From: an uncultured Selenomonadales bacterium
GTDB taxonomy: Bacteria; Bacillota; Negativicutes; Selenomonadales; Selenomonadaceae
Assembly: GCA_937901445.1 (NCBI GenBank)
Contig: CALDHY010000030.1
Span: forward strand, 5,186 to 69,185
Length of the DNA: 64,000 bases
Reading direction: 5' to 3'
Shown here: positions 24,667 through 32,867 of the stretch, piece by piece
Position numbering within the stretch: position 1 is the first letter of the stretch
Layout of the letters: every line of letters begins with the position of its first letter
The notes under the pieces: model-generated
The model's database searches: none
What the model saw: the letters and a program-made list of their open reading frames with translations, nothing else
Told to the model about the DNA's origin: nothing
Position numbers and translations under genes: made by a program

Positions 24667-26708
24667 TGGATAAGCACAGAATAAAACTTCAACTAAATAT
24701 CGTGCGGCTCGTTGCCGTAATGCTTTTAGCCATTTTGATAATAATTTTTCGCTATGCATGGTTGCAACTTGTACAGGGCAGCGAACTTGCCGAAAGAATG
24801 CGCTATCAAGTCGGACAAGATTATTTGGTACAATCGCCGCGCGGCGCAATTCTTGACAGAAACGGCAGAGAATTAGCCGCAAGCACTATGACAAAATCGC
24901 TTTTCGTAGACCCGAATAACGTTCAAAACGCCCAACAACTTGCAAAAGACTTAGCCCCGCTTGTACGAAAATCTGAAGAAGATATTCTCAAAGATATTGG
25001 AATTGGCGGCGGCTTTGTATGGATTAAACGGCGGCTCGAACAATCCGAATATGAGGCAATTCGTAAAATGATTCGTGAAAAAAATTATTTCAGTTGTCTC
25101 GGTTTTCGTGATGAGGCTAAAAGATATTATCCAAATGACGTTTTGGCGGCAAATGTTTTAGGGTTCGTCGGCACTGACGATAAAGGGCTTGACGGTATCG
25201 AACAAGCTTTTGACAAGTACATTAAAGGCGAAGTTACGGAATCTTTTTTGTACACTGACACGCGCGACCGCCCAATCTTAGAATCGATTTTTGACAGGCA
25301 CGGTTATCAAGGCGAAAGATGCAAAACAATTCAGTTGACGATTGACAGCGCAATTCAATTTATCGTTGAACAGGAACTTGACCGCGCAATGGCTGAAAAT
25401 GATCCTGTTGCCGTTACTTGCGTTGCAATGGATCCTAAAACCGGCGAAATTTTGGCAATGGCTAGCCGCCCGACTTACAATCCCAATCGTTTTTGGGACT
25501 ACGACCCTGAAATTTGGAAGAATCGCGCAGTTTCTTTTGTCTACGAGCCGGGCTCCACTTTCAAAACTATAACGGCAGGCGCGGCGTTGCAAGAAAATAT
25601 TGTTACACCGGGACAAATTTTCGTAGATCCCGGTTACGTTATGGTTAGCGGTATGAGGATTCAAAACTGGAACGGCGCAAGTTTCGGCACTGTAACTTTT
25701 GCTGACGTTGTCAAACAATCTTTGAACACCGGCTTTGCACTGATAGGCTTAGAACTCGGCGGCGAAAAACTTATAAAATACGCACACCTTTTTGGATTCG
25801 GCGACGTTACGGGAATTGAATTGCCGGGCGAAGAGGCAGGGCTTTTATATTCGCCGGATGAAATGGTTGAATCAGATATTGCCACAATGGCTATTGGTCA
25901 AAGTATCGCCGTTACGCCGTTGCAACTTGTACGGGCAATGAGCGCGGTTGCAAATGACGGCGTTTTATTAAAACCACATATCGTCAAGATGATTAAAAAT
26001 GCTAACGGCTCCACCTATTCAGAAACACAAGTTGAACCTGTCAGAAAAACTATCGACCCCGCAACCGATAAAACTTTGGTAGGACTTCTTGAACAGGTTG
26101 TGGCAACGGGCGGCGGGCAAAAGGCAAAAGTACGCGGTTACAGCGTTGCAGGAAAAACCGGCACTGCGCAGAAAATCAGAGCAGACGGCACGGGTTACGC
26201 TGAAGGCAGTTACATTGCGTCGTTTTGCGGATTCGGACCGGTTGAAAATCCAAGAATTGCGTTGCTTGTTATGATTGACGACCCGTCGGGCGTTTTTTAC
26301 GGCGGACAAATTGCCGCGCCGGTTGCGGGCAGGATTTTTTCACAGATTTTCAGATATATGAGAATTGAACCGAGCGAGACTCCCAATGACGACGAAGAGG
26401 AAATTTCGGCAGATGTTGGTGAAGGTGACAGCGCGGGTACTTCCTCAATTCCAACGTACACGCCGCCAAAAGTTGAAACGCCCGCGCCTGCTGAAAGTGT
26501 CGAAGAAAAAACTGAAGATTTAACGGACAGCACAGAAATTGTTGTACCGGATTTTCGCGGCAAAAGTATTCGTGAATCTGCGCGACTTGCAAACAATGTA
26601 GGCTTGAAGATTGAAACGAGCGGCTCCGGCTTTGCAGATTCTCAAAGTATTTCGCCGGGCGCAGTTGTACCGCGCGGTTCAGTTATAAAAGTAAATTTCA
26701 ATCCGTAA
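24666..26708 (+). CDS. Class B penicillin-binding protein with C-terminal PASTA domain (FtsI/SpoVD type)
   Basis: This peptidoglycan DD-transpeptidase has 680 residues. There is one N-terminal transmembrane helix (residues ~10-35) and a dimerisation domain. The transpeptidase motifs are Ser297 in GSTFK, SLN in VKQSLNTGF, and Lys497 in GKTGTAQ. After a Pro/Glu/Thr-rich linker comes one PASTA domain beginning VPDFRGKSIRESARLANNVG. The architecture fits SpoVD/FtsI rather than PBP2. Because ftsI does not follow rsmH-ftsL at 1.2-2.5 kb, this may be the division transpeptidase (inference). Confidence 0.93.
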   Translation: MDKHRIKLQLNIVRLVAVMLLAILIIIFRYAWLQLVQGSELAERMRYQVGQDYLVQSPRGAILDRNGRELAASTMTKSLFVDPNNVQNAQQLAKDLAPLVRKSEEDILKDIGIGGGFVWIKRRLEQSEYEAIRKMIREKNYFSCLGFRDEAKRYYPNDVLAANVLGFVGTDDKGLDGIEQAFDKYIKGEVTESFLYTDTRDRPILESIFDRHGYQGERCKTIQLTIDSAIQFIVEQELDRAMAENDPVAVTCVAMDPKTGEILAMASRPTYNPNRFWDYDPEIWKNRAVSFVYEPGSTFKTITAGAALQENIVTPGQIFVDPGYVMVSGMRIQNWNGASFGTVTFADVVKQSLNTGFALIGLELGGEKLIKYAHLFGFGDVTGIELPGEEAGLLYSPDEMVESDIATMAIGQSIAVTPLQLVRAMSAVANDGVLLKPHIVKMIKNANGSTYSETQVEPVRKTIDPATDKTLVGLLEQVVATGGGQKAKVRGYSVAGKTGTAQKIRADGTGYAEGSYIASFCGFGPVENPRIALLVMIDDPSGVFYGGQIAAPVAGRIFSQIFRYMRIEPSETPNDDEEEISADVGEGDSAGTSSIPTYTPPKVETPAPAESVEEKTEDLTDSTEIVVPDFRGKSIRESARLANNVGLKIETSGSGFADSQSISPGAVVPRGSVIKVNFNP

Positions 26709-26723
26709 TTTTAAAAATTAAAA

Positions 26724-26752
26724 ATCCCCTAATCCCTAGTCCTTAACCCCTA
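26724..26752 (-). repeat. Heptamer array after the pbp gene, reverse orientation
   Basis: Four units of the complementary form (ATCCCCT, AATCCCT, AGTCCTT, AACCCCT). Here the TAAGGGC sense lies on the strand opposite to the gene. Confidence 0.7.
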
Positions 26753-26780
26753 AAAAACTGACTGAAAGGAAGTTTTTTTT

Positions 26781-27113
26781 ATGGAAATACAAAAAGAGCG
26801 CGACGGCGAAAAATTAGCCGTAGCGTTGACAGGCAGACTTGACGCGGTAACCGCAATTCAATTTGACAAAGATATTTCAAAATCGCTTGACGGAATTACA
26901 AATTTGATAATTGACTTGGCGAATTTAGACTACATTGCATCGGCGGGCTTGCGTATACTGTTAAAGTTGCAAAAACGAATGAACACTCAAGGCGATATGA
27001 AAATAAAAAATGTCAAGCGTGAAGTGCGTGAAGTTTTGGATATGACGGGCTTTTCAAGGTTGCTTTCAATGGAAGAAACGCCCGCGCCCAAAAAACTTTC
27101 ATTTAACTTTTGA
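26781..27113 (+). CDS. STAS-domain anti-sigma-factor-antagonist-like protein
   Basis: The 110-residue single STAS domain resembles SpoIIAA/RsbV. It shows VALTGRLDAVTAIQFDKDI, then IIDLANLDYIASAGLRILLK, in which the conserved Ser of YIASAGLR is the usual phosphorylation site. AAGGAAG precedes the ATG. No anti-sigma kinase or phosphatase is adjacent, so its partner is unknown. It is followed 11 bp later by a small hypothetical gene. Confidence 0.88.
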   Translation: MEIQKERDGEKLAVALTGRLDAVTAIQFDKDISKSLDGITNLIIDLANLDYIASAGLRILLKLQKRMNTQGDMKIKNVKREVREVLDMTGFSRLLSMEETPAPKKLSFNF

Positions 27114-27124
27114 GGTGAATTTTT

Positions 27125-27472
27125 ATGATTAAAGCGTTTGAATTTGAAGGTAAATTTTTCCGCTCGAAGGTTCCAATTCCATTTGTGGAAGATAATTTTT
27201 ATTTGCCGGCAAAAGTTTTTATTGAAGGGTATTTCCCTGCCGGTACGGTTTTCAAATTTCAAGAGGCAATTTGCAGTAAAAAAATTGACGTGTACAACGA
27301 TCAAGTTAATGATTATTGCCACGCCGTTTCACTTTTGTACAGCAACAAATTTAAAGGCAACGAGTCGCCGGACGAAGAAGACGAATACAAAGTTATTTTC
27401 CATGTCGATTTAAGCGCGTTATTTTTATTGTTGGAGCCAATCGACGAACAGGGAAACATTATCGAACTTTAA
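27125..27472 (+). CDS. Hypothetical 115-residue protein
   Basis: I do not recognise this acidic protein. It has no signal peptide or transmembrane segment. It reads IKAFEFEGKFFRSKVPIPFV at the N-terminus and has a short hydrophobic LSALFLLLEPI near the end. GAGGTG precedes the ATG. It sits in one transcript with the STAS gene and ends at a strong terminator, so a joint role is possible. Confidence 0.7.
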   Translation: MIKAFEFEGKFFRSKVPIPFVEDNFYLPAKVFIEGYFPAGTVFKFQEAICSKKIDVYNDQVNDYCHAVSLLYSNKFKGNESPDEEDEYKVIFHVDLSALFLLLEPIDEQGNIIEL

Positions 27473-27491
27473 AAAATTTTTAGTAAAAAAG

Positions 27492-27526
27492 CCGCTTAAG
27501 TTTACAAGGCTTGAGCGGTTATTTTT
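27492..27526 (+). terminator. Terminator of the STAS-hypothetical transcript
   Basis: CCGCTTAAG/CTTGAGCGG (27492-27500, 27510-27518, one G-U pair) is followed by a T-rich tract. Confidence 0.85.
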
Positions 27527-27532
27527 TGTGCA

Positions 27533-27558
27533 ATAAAAAAAGCCCGCCGCTGCGAGCT
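27533..27558 (-). terminator. Terminator of the YopX-like gene
   Basis: AGCCCGC/GCGAGCT (27541-27547, 27552-27558, with one G-U pair) gives a T7 tract on the minus strand. Confidence 0.75.
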
Positions 27559-27567
27559 GAAAAAATT

Positions 27568-27792
27568 TTAAAATTCTGCGATTAAACGCGCCACGCGCCC
27601 TTCATTTACGTCATCTTCATAAACTTCTTTATCGCCCAAATAACCGACAAGTTGACGAACGCTTTTAGGATCAACTTTATATTCGCCGTTTGCAGTTACA
27701 ATGCAGGTAAACGCGCCCTGATGCAAATCTCCGTAAATAAATTCGCCGTCTTCAATTTTTTTGCCTCTAAATTTTATCGGAATATTTTTCAT
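27568..27792 (-). CDS. YopX-like small protein
   Basis: The 74-residue protein matches the pattern of the YopX family, usually found in phages of Firmicutes. It shows IKFRGKKIEDGEFIYGDLHQ at the start, a central EYKVDPKSVRQLVGYLGDK, and EVYEDDV. ATG 27792 follows AGGGGA; the longer upstream frame is unsupported. No other phage genes are near, so it is a stand-alone or domesticated copy. Function unknown. Confidence 0.65.
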   Translation of the reverse strand: MKNIPIKFRGKKIEDGEFIYGDLHQGAFTCIVTANGEYKVDPKSVRQLVGYLGDKEVYEDDVNEGRVARLIAEF

Positions 27793-27867
27793 TGCAAAAT
27801 TTCCCCTTTCTGATAGACTGTAAAAGTACTTTGAAATTCTAACATTGACAAAGAAAGGTGTCAACAA

Positions 27868-28920
27868 ATGAAATGTATTCAAGCGAGTTACATAAAAAAT
27901 TTTCAGTGCAACGGCAAAATTTGCGGCGCGCGTTGTTGCAGGGATTGGCGAATTATCGTTGACGAGGAAACTTACGATAAAATTTCTGAACTTGACACGG
28001 CGGCGCGGGAAGAAATTTTTCAACATACAGAATGGGTTGAAGATGAAGTTGAAGGCGTCGATATAATGGTTTTAAAACTGCGCGAAGACGGCGTTTGCTC
28101 GTTGCTGGATGAAAAAGATTGCCTTTGCAGTTTGCAGAAGAATCACGGCGAAGATTATTTAACGGCTATTTGTCAAAGTTTCCCGCGCGTTACTTACAAA
28201 CTTGACGAAGATTTTTTTGAACAGTCAATGACGCTAACCTGTCCGCTTGCCGCAAATTTAATTCTGCTTCCAACGGAGCCAATAACTTTTACTGAAACTG
28301 AAAATGTTACGGCGCGGGCGATTATCGGTTTCAAAAAAAGAATTTCACGCCCTGCTGAAGATTTTTTTAATATTCAAATGCAGGCGGTAAAACTTTTGCA
28401 GGATAAAAATATTTCGATTAATCAACGCTTAAAAAATCTTTGCGAAATGTTTTACAAACAAACTTTGCCGGACGCCAAATTTAATTTTCAAGTTCACGCC
28501 GAAATTTTGACAGAAATTTTTTTGAAAACTTATGGCGCAAATATCAGCCGCGCGCAAAAAAAATCTTTACGCCAAAATTATTTTTCCTACCGTGAAAGAA
28601 TCCTCGCGCAGGTTTACGAAAATTTTAATAATGTGCTAGAAAATTATCTGGTCAATGAATTCTTTATGCGCTGTTATCCCTGCGCCTACAGCGGCGGCGA
28701 ATTTCACAATGTCAAAATTTTTATCACGGCGTACAGGATTTTGGAATTTTCGCTGGTACTTTCTGCCATTGCAAAAAAAACTTTGAACGTCGAAGAAATT
28801 ATTAAAGTGATTTATTCCGTGAATGATATGCTTGACCACAGTCAGGGCGGTATGGAAGAAATTGTAAATTTTGCGAAAGGTTGCAACGCCGCTGATTTTG
28901 TGATAAAAATGCTTGGGTGA
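27868..28920 (+). CDS. fliB: FliB-like flagellin lysine-N-methylase
   Basis: The 350-residue protein has the cysteine-rich N-terminal signature of the FliB family: FQCNGKICGARCCRDWRIIV, then CSLLDEKDCLCSLQ, and ICQSFPR. These probably bind a metal or Fe-S cluster. FliB methylates surface lysines of flagellin. No flagellin or other motility gene is in the window, so the substrate here is unproven and family members may act on other proteins. AGGTG lies 8 nt before the ATG. It is followed closely by recG. Confidence 0.8.
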   Translation: MKCIQASYIKNFQCNGKICGARCCRDWRIIVDEETYDKISELDTAAREEIFQHTEWVEDEVEGVDIMVLKLREDGVCSLLDEKDCLCSLQKNHGEDYLTAICQSFPRVTYKLDEDFFEQSMTLTCPLAANLILLPTEPITFTETENVTARAIIGFKKRISRPAEDFFNIQMQAVKLLQDKNISINQRLKNLCEMFYKQTLPDAKFNFQVHAEILTEIFLKTYGANISRAQKKSLRQNYFSYRERILAQVYENFNNVLENYLVNEFFMRCYPCAYSGGEFHNVKIFITAYRILEFSLVLSAIAKKTLNVEEIIKVIYSVNDMLDHSQGGMEEIVNFAKGCNAADFVIKMLG

Positions 28921-28924
28921 TAAA

Positions 28925-31015
28925 ATGAGTAAAACTGAATTTGAATTTACAGACAGTGTAATGTACGTTAAGGGCGTCGGTCCCAACCGCGCAAAGGCAC
29001 TTGAAAAACTAAAGATTTTTACAATGTACGACCTGTTGACGCACTACCCGCGCACTTATGACGATCAAAGATATATAACGCCAATATCGCAGGCAAGGAT
29101 TGATGAACAGGGCGTTTTTATCGGCACGCTTTACAATATAAATCTGCGCGAAACTTCCAGATTAAAAATTCTTTCGGCAACGTTAAGCGATTCAAGCGGC
29201 AGTATTAAAGTTATGTGGTTTAATCAGGAATATCTGCAGAAAAAACTTTTTACCGGTACGCGAATTATGATAGTCGGCAAAGTCAAATTTGACACGTGGA
29301 ACGGTTGCTTGGCGATTAATCAGATTAATTCTTTCGCAATTTTGGAGCCCGGCGAAAAAGTTACACTTGGATTAAAGCCGGTTTACCCTGCAACTGCCAC
29401 AATAAATCAAAGTGTTTTTCGCACGGCAATTCAAAATTTGCTTGAAAAAATGCCGCCAATAAAGGAAATTCTCCCTGCGCAAATTCTCAAAAAACTAAAC
29501 TTAATGCCGCTTGATACGGCAATGAGACAAATTCATTTTCCAAAAGACGCGGCAACTTTAGGGCAAGCGCGGCGCAGATTAGCATTTGATGAATTATTTT
29601 TGATTCAGTGCGGCTTAATGTTAATCAAGCGTCAAAATACTGAACAAAAACTCGGTATCACTTGCAAAAAAAACGGCGCACTTGTAAAAAAAGTTTTTGA
29701 AAGTTTGCCCTTTACTTTGACTGACGATCAACTTAAAACTTTTAAAACCGTCGCGCAGGATATGGAAAGTAGCCTTCCAATGCGCCGCTTGATTCAAGGG
29801 GACGTCGGCTCCGGTAAAACTGTTGTTGCAATGCTTGCACTCGTTAAGGTTGTAGAAAACGGCTGGCAAGGCGCGTTAATGGCTCCTACCGAAATTTTAG
29901 CCGTTCAACATTACAACACTTTTACACAAATGCTTGAAAAGTTCGGAATAAGAATCGGCTTGCTTAGTGCAAAAGTTACACGCTACAAAAAAACTCGTGA
30001 AGAAAATTACAGTAAAATTGCCAATCACGAATTTGATATTGTAATTGGAACGCACGCGCTTATACAAGACGCCGTACAATTTGCAAAACTCGGACTTGTC
30101 ATAACTGACGAACAACACCGTTTCGGCGTCACTCAACGCGCAAATTTGGGCAAAAAATCTGAAGTTGTTCCTGATATGATTGTAATGACAGCAACGCCAA
30201 TTCCGCGCACAATGACTTTGACTGTTTACGGCGATTTAAACGTTTCACTGATTAAGCAAATGCCGCCCGGTCGCAAGCCGATTAAAACTTCAGTAAAAAC
30301 CGTGCGCAGTCGAAAAACAGTTTATGAATTTGTGCGGAGCGAAATTTTAAAAGGGCGTCAAGCTTACGTTGTTTGCCCGCTTATTGAACGCAGCGAATCA
30401 GAAAGATTCAATTCTGTTGACCCTGCAACCGAAATTTACGAAATGTTGAGCAGGGGAATTTTTAAAGATATTTCCTGCGCGCTGATTCACGGCAAAATAA
30501 ATCCCCTCGAAAAGGACGAAATTATGACGCGCTTTCACGACGGGAAAATTAAATTGTTAGTTTCAACGACGGTTATTGAAGTCGGCGTCGATGTACCGAA
30601 TGCAACGGTTATGGTTATTGAAAATGCCGAGCGTTTCGGACTTTCGCAACTGCACCAACTGCGCGGGCGCGTCGGGCGCGGCTCCGAAAAATCTTACTGC
30701 ATTTTAATTTCTGACAGCAAACAGGGCGCAGCGGGCGCGCGGCTTGATTTAATGGAGTCTACCAACAACGGCTTTGAACTTGCTGAAGAAGATTTAAAAT
30801 TACGCGGTCCCGGACAATTTTTCGGCGAATCTCAACACGGCTTGCCGGATTTAAAAATTGCAAATGTTTTTCGTGACATTGAAACTTTGATTGAGGCTAG
30901 GAACGCCGCAGAAACTTTTGTAACTTCAGAATCTGATTTAAGTTATTTTGCGGGCTTGAGAAAAAATCTTGCGCTTGCTTACGGCGATAAATTCAACCAA
31001 ATTAATCTTGCTTGA
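28925..31015 (+). CDS. recG: ATP-dependent DNA helicase RecG
   Basis: This branch-migration helicase remodels stalled forks and Holliday junctions. The 696-residue protein has an OB-fold wedge domain at the N-terminus (VKGVGPNRAKALEKLKIF). The helicase core has GDVGSGKTVVA (Lys298), the DEQHRFGV box, TATPIPRTMTLTVYGDLNVS, and VIEVGVDVPNATVMVIENAE with QLHQLRGRVGRG. I chose ATG 28925, just after the fliB stop; the TTG at 28913 would overlap it. Confidence 0.96.
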   Translation: MSKTEFEFTDSVMYVKGVGPNRAKALEKLKIFTMYDLLTHYPRTYDDQRYITPISQARIDEQGVFIGTLYNINLRETSRLKILSATLSDSSGSIKVMWFNQEYLQKKLFTGTRIMIVGKVKFDTWNGCLAINQINSFAILEPGEKVTLGLKPVYPATATINQSVFRTAIQNLLEKMPPIKEILPAQILKKLNLMPLDTAMRQIHFPKDAATLGQARRRLAFDELFLIQCGLMLIKRQNTEQKLGITCKKNGALVKKVFESLPFTLTDDQLKTFKTVAQDMESSLPMRRLIQGDVGSGKTVVAMLALVKVVENGWQGALMAPTEILAVQHYNTFTQMLEKFGIRIGLLSAKVTRYKKTREENYSKIANHEFDIVIGTHALIQDAVQFAKLGLVITDEQHRFGVTQRANLGKKSEVVPDMIVMTATPIPRTMTLTVYGDLNVSLIKQMPPGRKPIKTSVKTVRSRKTVYEFVRSEILKGRQAYVVCPLIERSESERFNSVDPATEIYEMLSRGIFKDISCALIHGKINPLEKDEIMTRFHDGKIKLLVSTTVIEVGVDVPNATVMVIENAERFGLSQLHQLRGRVGRGSEKSYCILISDSKQGAAGARLDLMESTNNGFELAEEDLKLRGPGQFFGESQHGLPDLKIANVFRDIETLIEARNAAETFVTSESDLSYFAGLRKNLALAYGDKFNQINLA

Positions 31016-31039
31016 CAAAAATTTTGTTTGAAATAAAAT
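31012..31039 (+). promoter_or_regulatory. Promoter of the 33-residue peptide gene
   Basis: Consensus TTGACA (31012-31017), 16 bp, TAAAAT (31034-31039). The -35 overlaps the recG stop codon. Confidence 0.8.
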
Positions 31040-31086
31040 AAACACTGTTACCGCCCCTATACCGGTAAGGGTAGGAGGTGATAGCA

Positions 31087-31188
31087 GTGGATATCTTGAT
31101 TGATGTCTTAGAAATGATCGGAGCTAATCTGATTTCCAAAATCATCTGGAATAAGATTAAAAAGTACTTCGACGACGAAACGCGGTAA
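31087..31188 (+). CDS. Small amphipathic peptide, 33 residues
   Basis: The frame starts with GTG 31087, 7 nt after GTAGGAGG, and encodes 33 residues beginning MDILIDVLEMIGANLISK and ending KKYFDDETR. The first ~26 positions alternate Ile/Leu/Val with polar residues as in an amphipathic helix. A four-lysine stretch and an acidic tail follow. It has its own consensus promoter, a 5' UTR hairpin (TTACCG/CGGTAA, 31048-31068) and a long 3' hairpin. The size and layout resemble type I toxins or phenol-soluble-modulin-like peptides, but I recognise no family. The rest of the 331-bp gap (31016-31346) holds only these signals. Confidence 0.65.
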   Translation: MDILIDVLEMIGANLISKIIWNKIKKYFDDETR

Positions 31189-31199
31189 CATTTGCCGTA

Positions 31200-31258
31200 G
31201 CGTTGAATAAACGCAACCCCCGAACCATCTCGACCAAGATTGGCTAGGGGGTTTTCTG
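31200..31258 (+). terminator. Long 3' hairpin of the small-peptide transcript
   Basis: GCGTT/AACGC (31200-31214) is followed by AACCCCC/GGGGGTT (31215-31221, 31247-31253), with inner pairing of CCATCT and AGATTGG. The T tract is short (TTTTC), so it may be a stability or antisense-target structure as well as a terminator. Confidence 0.6.
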
Positions 31259-31346
31259 CGTCTGTGATAACTTAGATATTTTGATTGATGTATTGTATTT
31301 TTATTTATGATGAAATATTATCATAGAAAAAATTTTTTTGCAAGAT

Positions 31347-32153
31347 TTATTTTAAATTTAAAATTTCGTGCGCCGCCTCGACAGTCGAATTTATTTTTTC
31401 GGCAAAATTAATTTCCTGCGCGCCGGGATTTTTGGACAAGTAACAAAGATATTCAATATTGCCTTCAGGACCTTTAATTGGCGAAAAATCTAAGCCGCAA
31501 ATTTTAAATCCTAAACTTTGGGCGAAATTTAAAACGTACTCGATAACTGCCGAATGAATTTTTTTATCTTTGACAACGCCCTTTTTGCCGACGTTTTCAC
31601 GCCCCGCCTCAAATTGCGGTTTTATTAACGCGGCAACTTCCCCCGTATCACTAAGCAATTTAAAGGCAACCGGTAAAACTTTATCAAGCGAAATAAAAGC
31701 AACGTCAACCGACGCAAAATCCAAAATATCCGGCAAACTTTCAACATTGCGAATATTTGTGCGTTCAAGATTTACAACGCGGTTATCATTGCGCAATTTC
31801 CACGCAAGCTGCCCGTAACCAACATCAATGGCGTAAACTTTTTTTGCGCCGTGCTGTAACATGCAATCTGTAAAGCCGCCGGTTGACGCGCCAATATCCG
31901 CCGCAATTTTATTTTCCAAATTTAACTTGAAAACTTCAACGGCTTTTTGAAGTTTGAAACCGCCGCGACTAACAAAGGGCATATCTTCACCAAGAATTTT
32001 TATTTCAGAATCAGCGGCAACCAAAGTACCGGCTTTATCGATTTTTTGCCCGTTGACTAAAACTTTTCCCATCATAATTAGCGACTTAGCGCGGGCGCGA
32101 CTTTCGCAAAAATTTTTTTCTGTCAGTAAAACGTCAATTCGTTCCTTGCTCAT
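31347..32153 (-). CDS. tlyA: TlyA family rRNA 2'-O-methyltransferase / hemolysin-like protein
   Basis: The 268-residue protein joins an N-terminal S4 RNA-binding domain (RIDVLLTEKNFCESRARAKS) to an FtsJ-like methyltransferase. The SAM loop reads AADIGASTGGFTDCMLQ, followed by VYAIDVGYGQL, IRNVESLP and ALIKPQFEAGR. In characterised members it methylates cytidines of 16S and 23S rRNA. AGGTAA precedes the ATG. It lies downstream of ispA-dxs, the usual neighbourhood for this gene. Confidence 0.93.
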   Translation of the reverse strand: MSKERIDVLLTEKNFCESRARAKSLIMMGKVLVNGQKIDKAGTLVAADSEIKILGEDMPFVSRGGFKLQKAVEVFKLNLENKIAADIGASTGGFTDCMLQHGAKKVYAIDVGYGQLAWKLRNDNRVVNLERTNIRNVESLPDILDFASVDVAFISLDKVLPVAFKLLSDTGEVAALIKPQFEAGRENVGKKGVVKDKKIHSAVIEYVLNFAQSLGFKICGLDFSPIKGPEGNIEYLCYLSKNPGAQEINFAEKINSTVEAAHEILNLK

Positions 32154-32182
32154 ATTTTTTACCTAAATTCAACTTACAAATT

Positions 32183-32227
32183 TCCTAACCCTTAGCCCCT
32201 AGCCCCTAAATCCTAATCCCCAAATCC
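32183..32227 (-). repeat. Heptamer array spanning the 3' end of the hypothetical gene
   Basis: On the minus strand, units such as TAGGAT(T), TAGGGGC, TAGGGGC and TAAGGGT run through the last codons and the TAG stop (32206-32208) of the 204-residue hypothetical gene. Confidence 0.8.
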
Positions 32228-32820
32228 CATTCGGCGGGCCAAAATCTTTCAGCCATATCTAAAACCGGCGCGACCAATTCTCTAACGTTTATAATTCGTT
32301 TCAGTTGCCAAAAATTTTTTTCAACTTCGACAAACTCAAATTGAAAATTCAAAGTTCCCCAAATTTTGCCGTAATAAGAATTATCGCCGGAAATTTCGAC
32401 TTCAGCAACTGCGCGGGAATTTTCGACGGTAATTTTTTTTGTATTGGAAGTTAGAGCCTTTAACATTTTTGAAAGTTCGACGGCGCAAAAATCTATTGGT
32501 GCGGCAGTAAAACTTTTCGGCGGCGTCAAATTTTTATTGAAGTAAGCCTTCATTACCCGCGTTACAAATCCCAAATGCACGCCTCGAAACTTTGAATTGT
32601 AAAAGCGCAAAACGCCCGCGCCGAATTTAAAAAATAAATCGTGCGGATATAGTTTGTGAAATTTCGCGCAGTTTTTAGCCAATTCGTCAGTAACCTCTTC
32701 GTAGCCTTCGTCCAAAAATTTTTTCACGTCAACATAGCGCGTCAACTTTTCGTAGTCCCGCTCGTTTATCGCCGCCCGCATTTCTTCAAGCGTATTTCTA
32801 AAAATTTCTTCCCTGTCCAT
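32206..32820 (-). CDS. Hypothetical 204-residue protein in the ispA-dxs-tlyA unit
   Basis: I do not recognise a family. The protein is soluble, with no signal peptide. It starts MDREEIFRNTLEEMRAAINE (helical, charged) and has an aromatic-rich middle (HDLFFKFGAGVLRFYNSKF) and a strand-rich C-terminal half, somewhat like NTF2/SnoaL-type folds (weak guess). ATG 32820 follows TGAGGA; the upstream TTG is inside that site. Its last residues (LGIRI) are encoded by a heptamer array. Confidence 0.7.
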   Translation of the reverse strand: MDREEIFRNTLEEMRAAINERDYEKLTRYVDVKKFLDEGYEEVTDELAKNCAKFHKLYPHDLFFKFGAGVLRFYNSKFRGVHLGFVTRVMKAYFNKNLTPPKSFTAAPIDFCAVELSKMLKALTSNTKKITVENSRAVAEVEISGDNSYYGKIWGTLNFQFEFVEVEKNFWQLKRIINVRELVAPVLDMAERFWPAEWDLGIRI

Positions 32821-32832
32821 ATTTTTCCTCAA

Positions 32833-32867
32833 TTCCCTAATCCCCAGCCCTTAGCCCTTAGCCCCTA
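32833..32867 (-). repeat. Heptamer array spanning the 3' end of dxs
   Basis: The minus strand reads TAGGGGC, TAAGGGC, TAAGGGC, TGGGGAT, TAGGGAA. The third unit supplies the dxs stop codon (32851-32853), and the first two encode the last residues LGAKG. Confidence 0.9.

Noticed and set aside
24666-26708. Serine/threonine kinase, from the PASTA domain
   Set aside because: The catalytic motifs are SxxK, SxN and KTG of a transpeptidase; no kinase motifs are present.
27793-28026. N-terminal extension of the YopX-like frame
   Set aside because: The extension is antisense to the start of fliB and lacks a ribosome site, while ATG 27792 has AGGGGA at good spacing.
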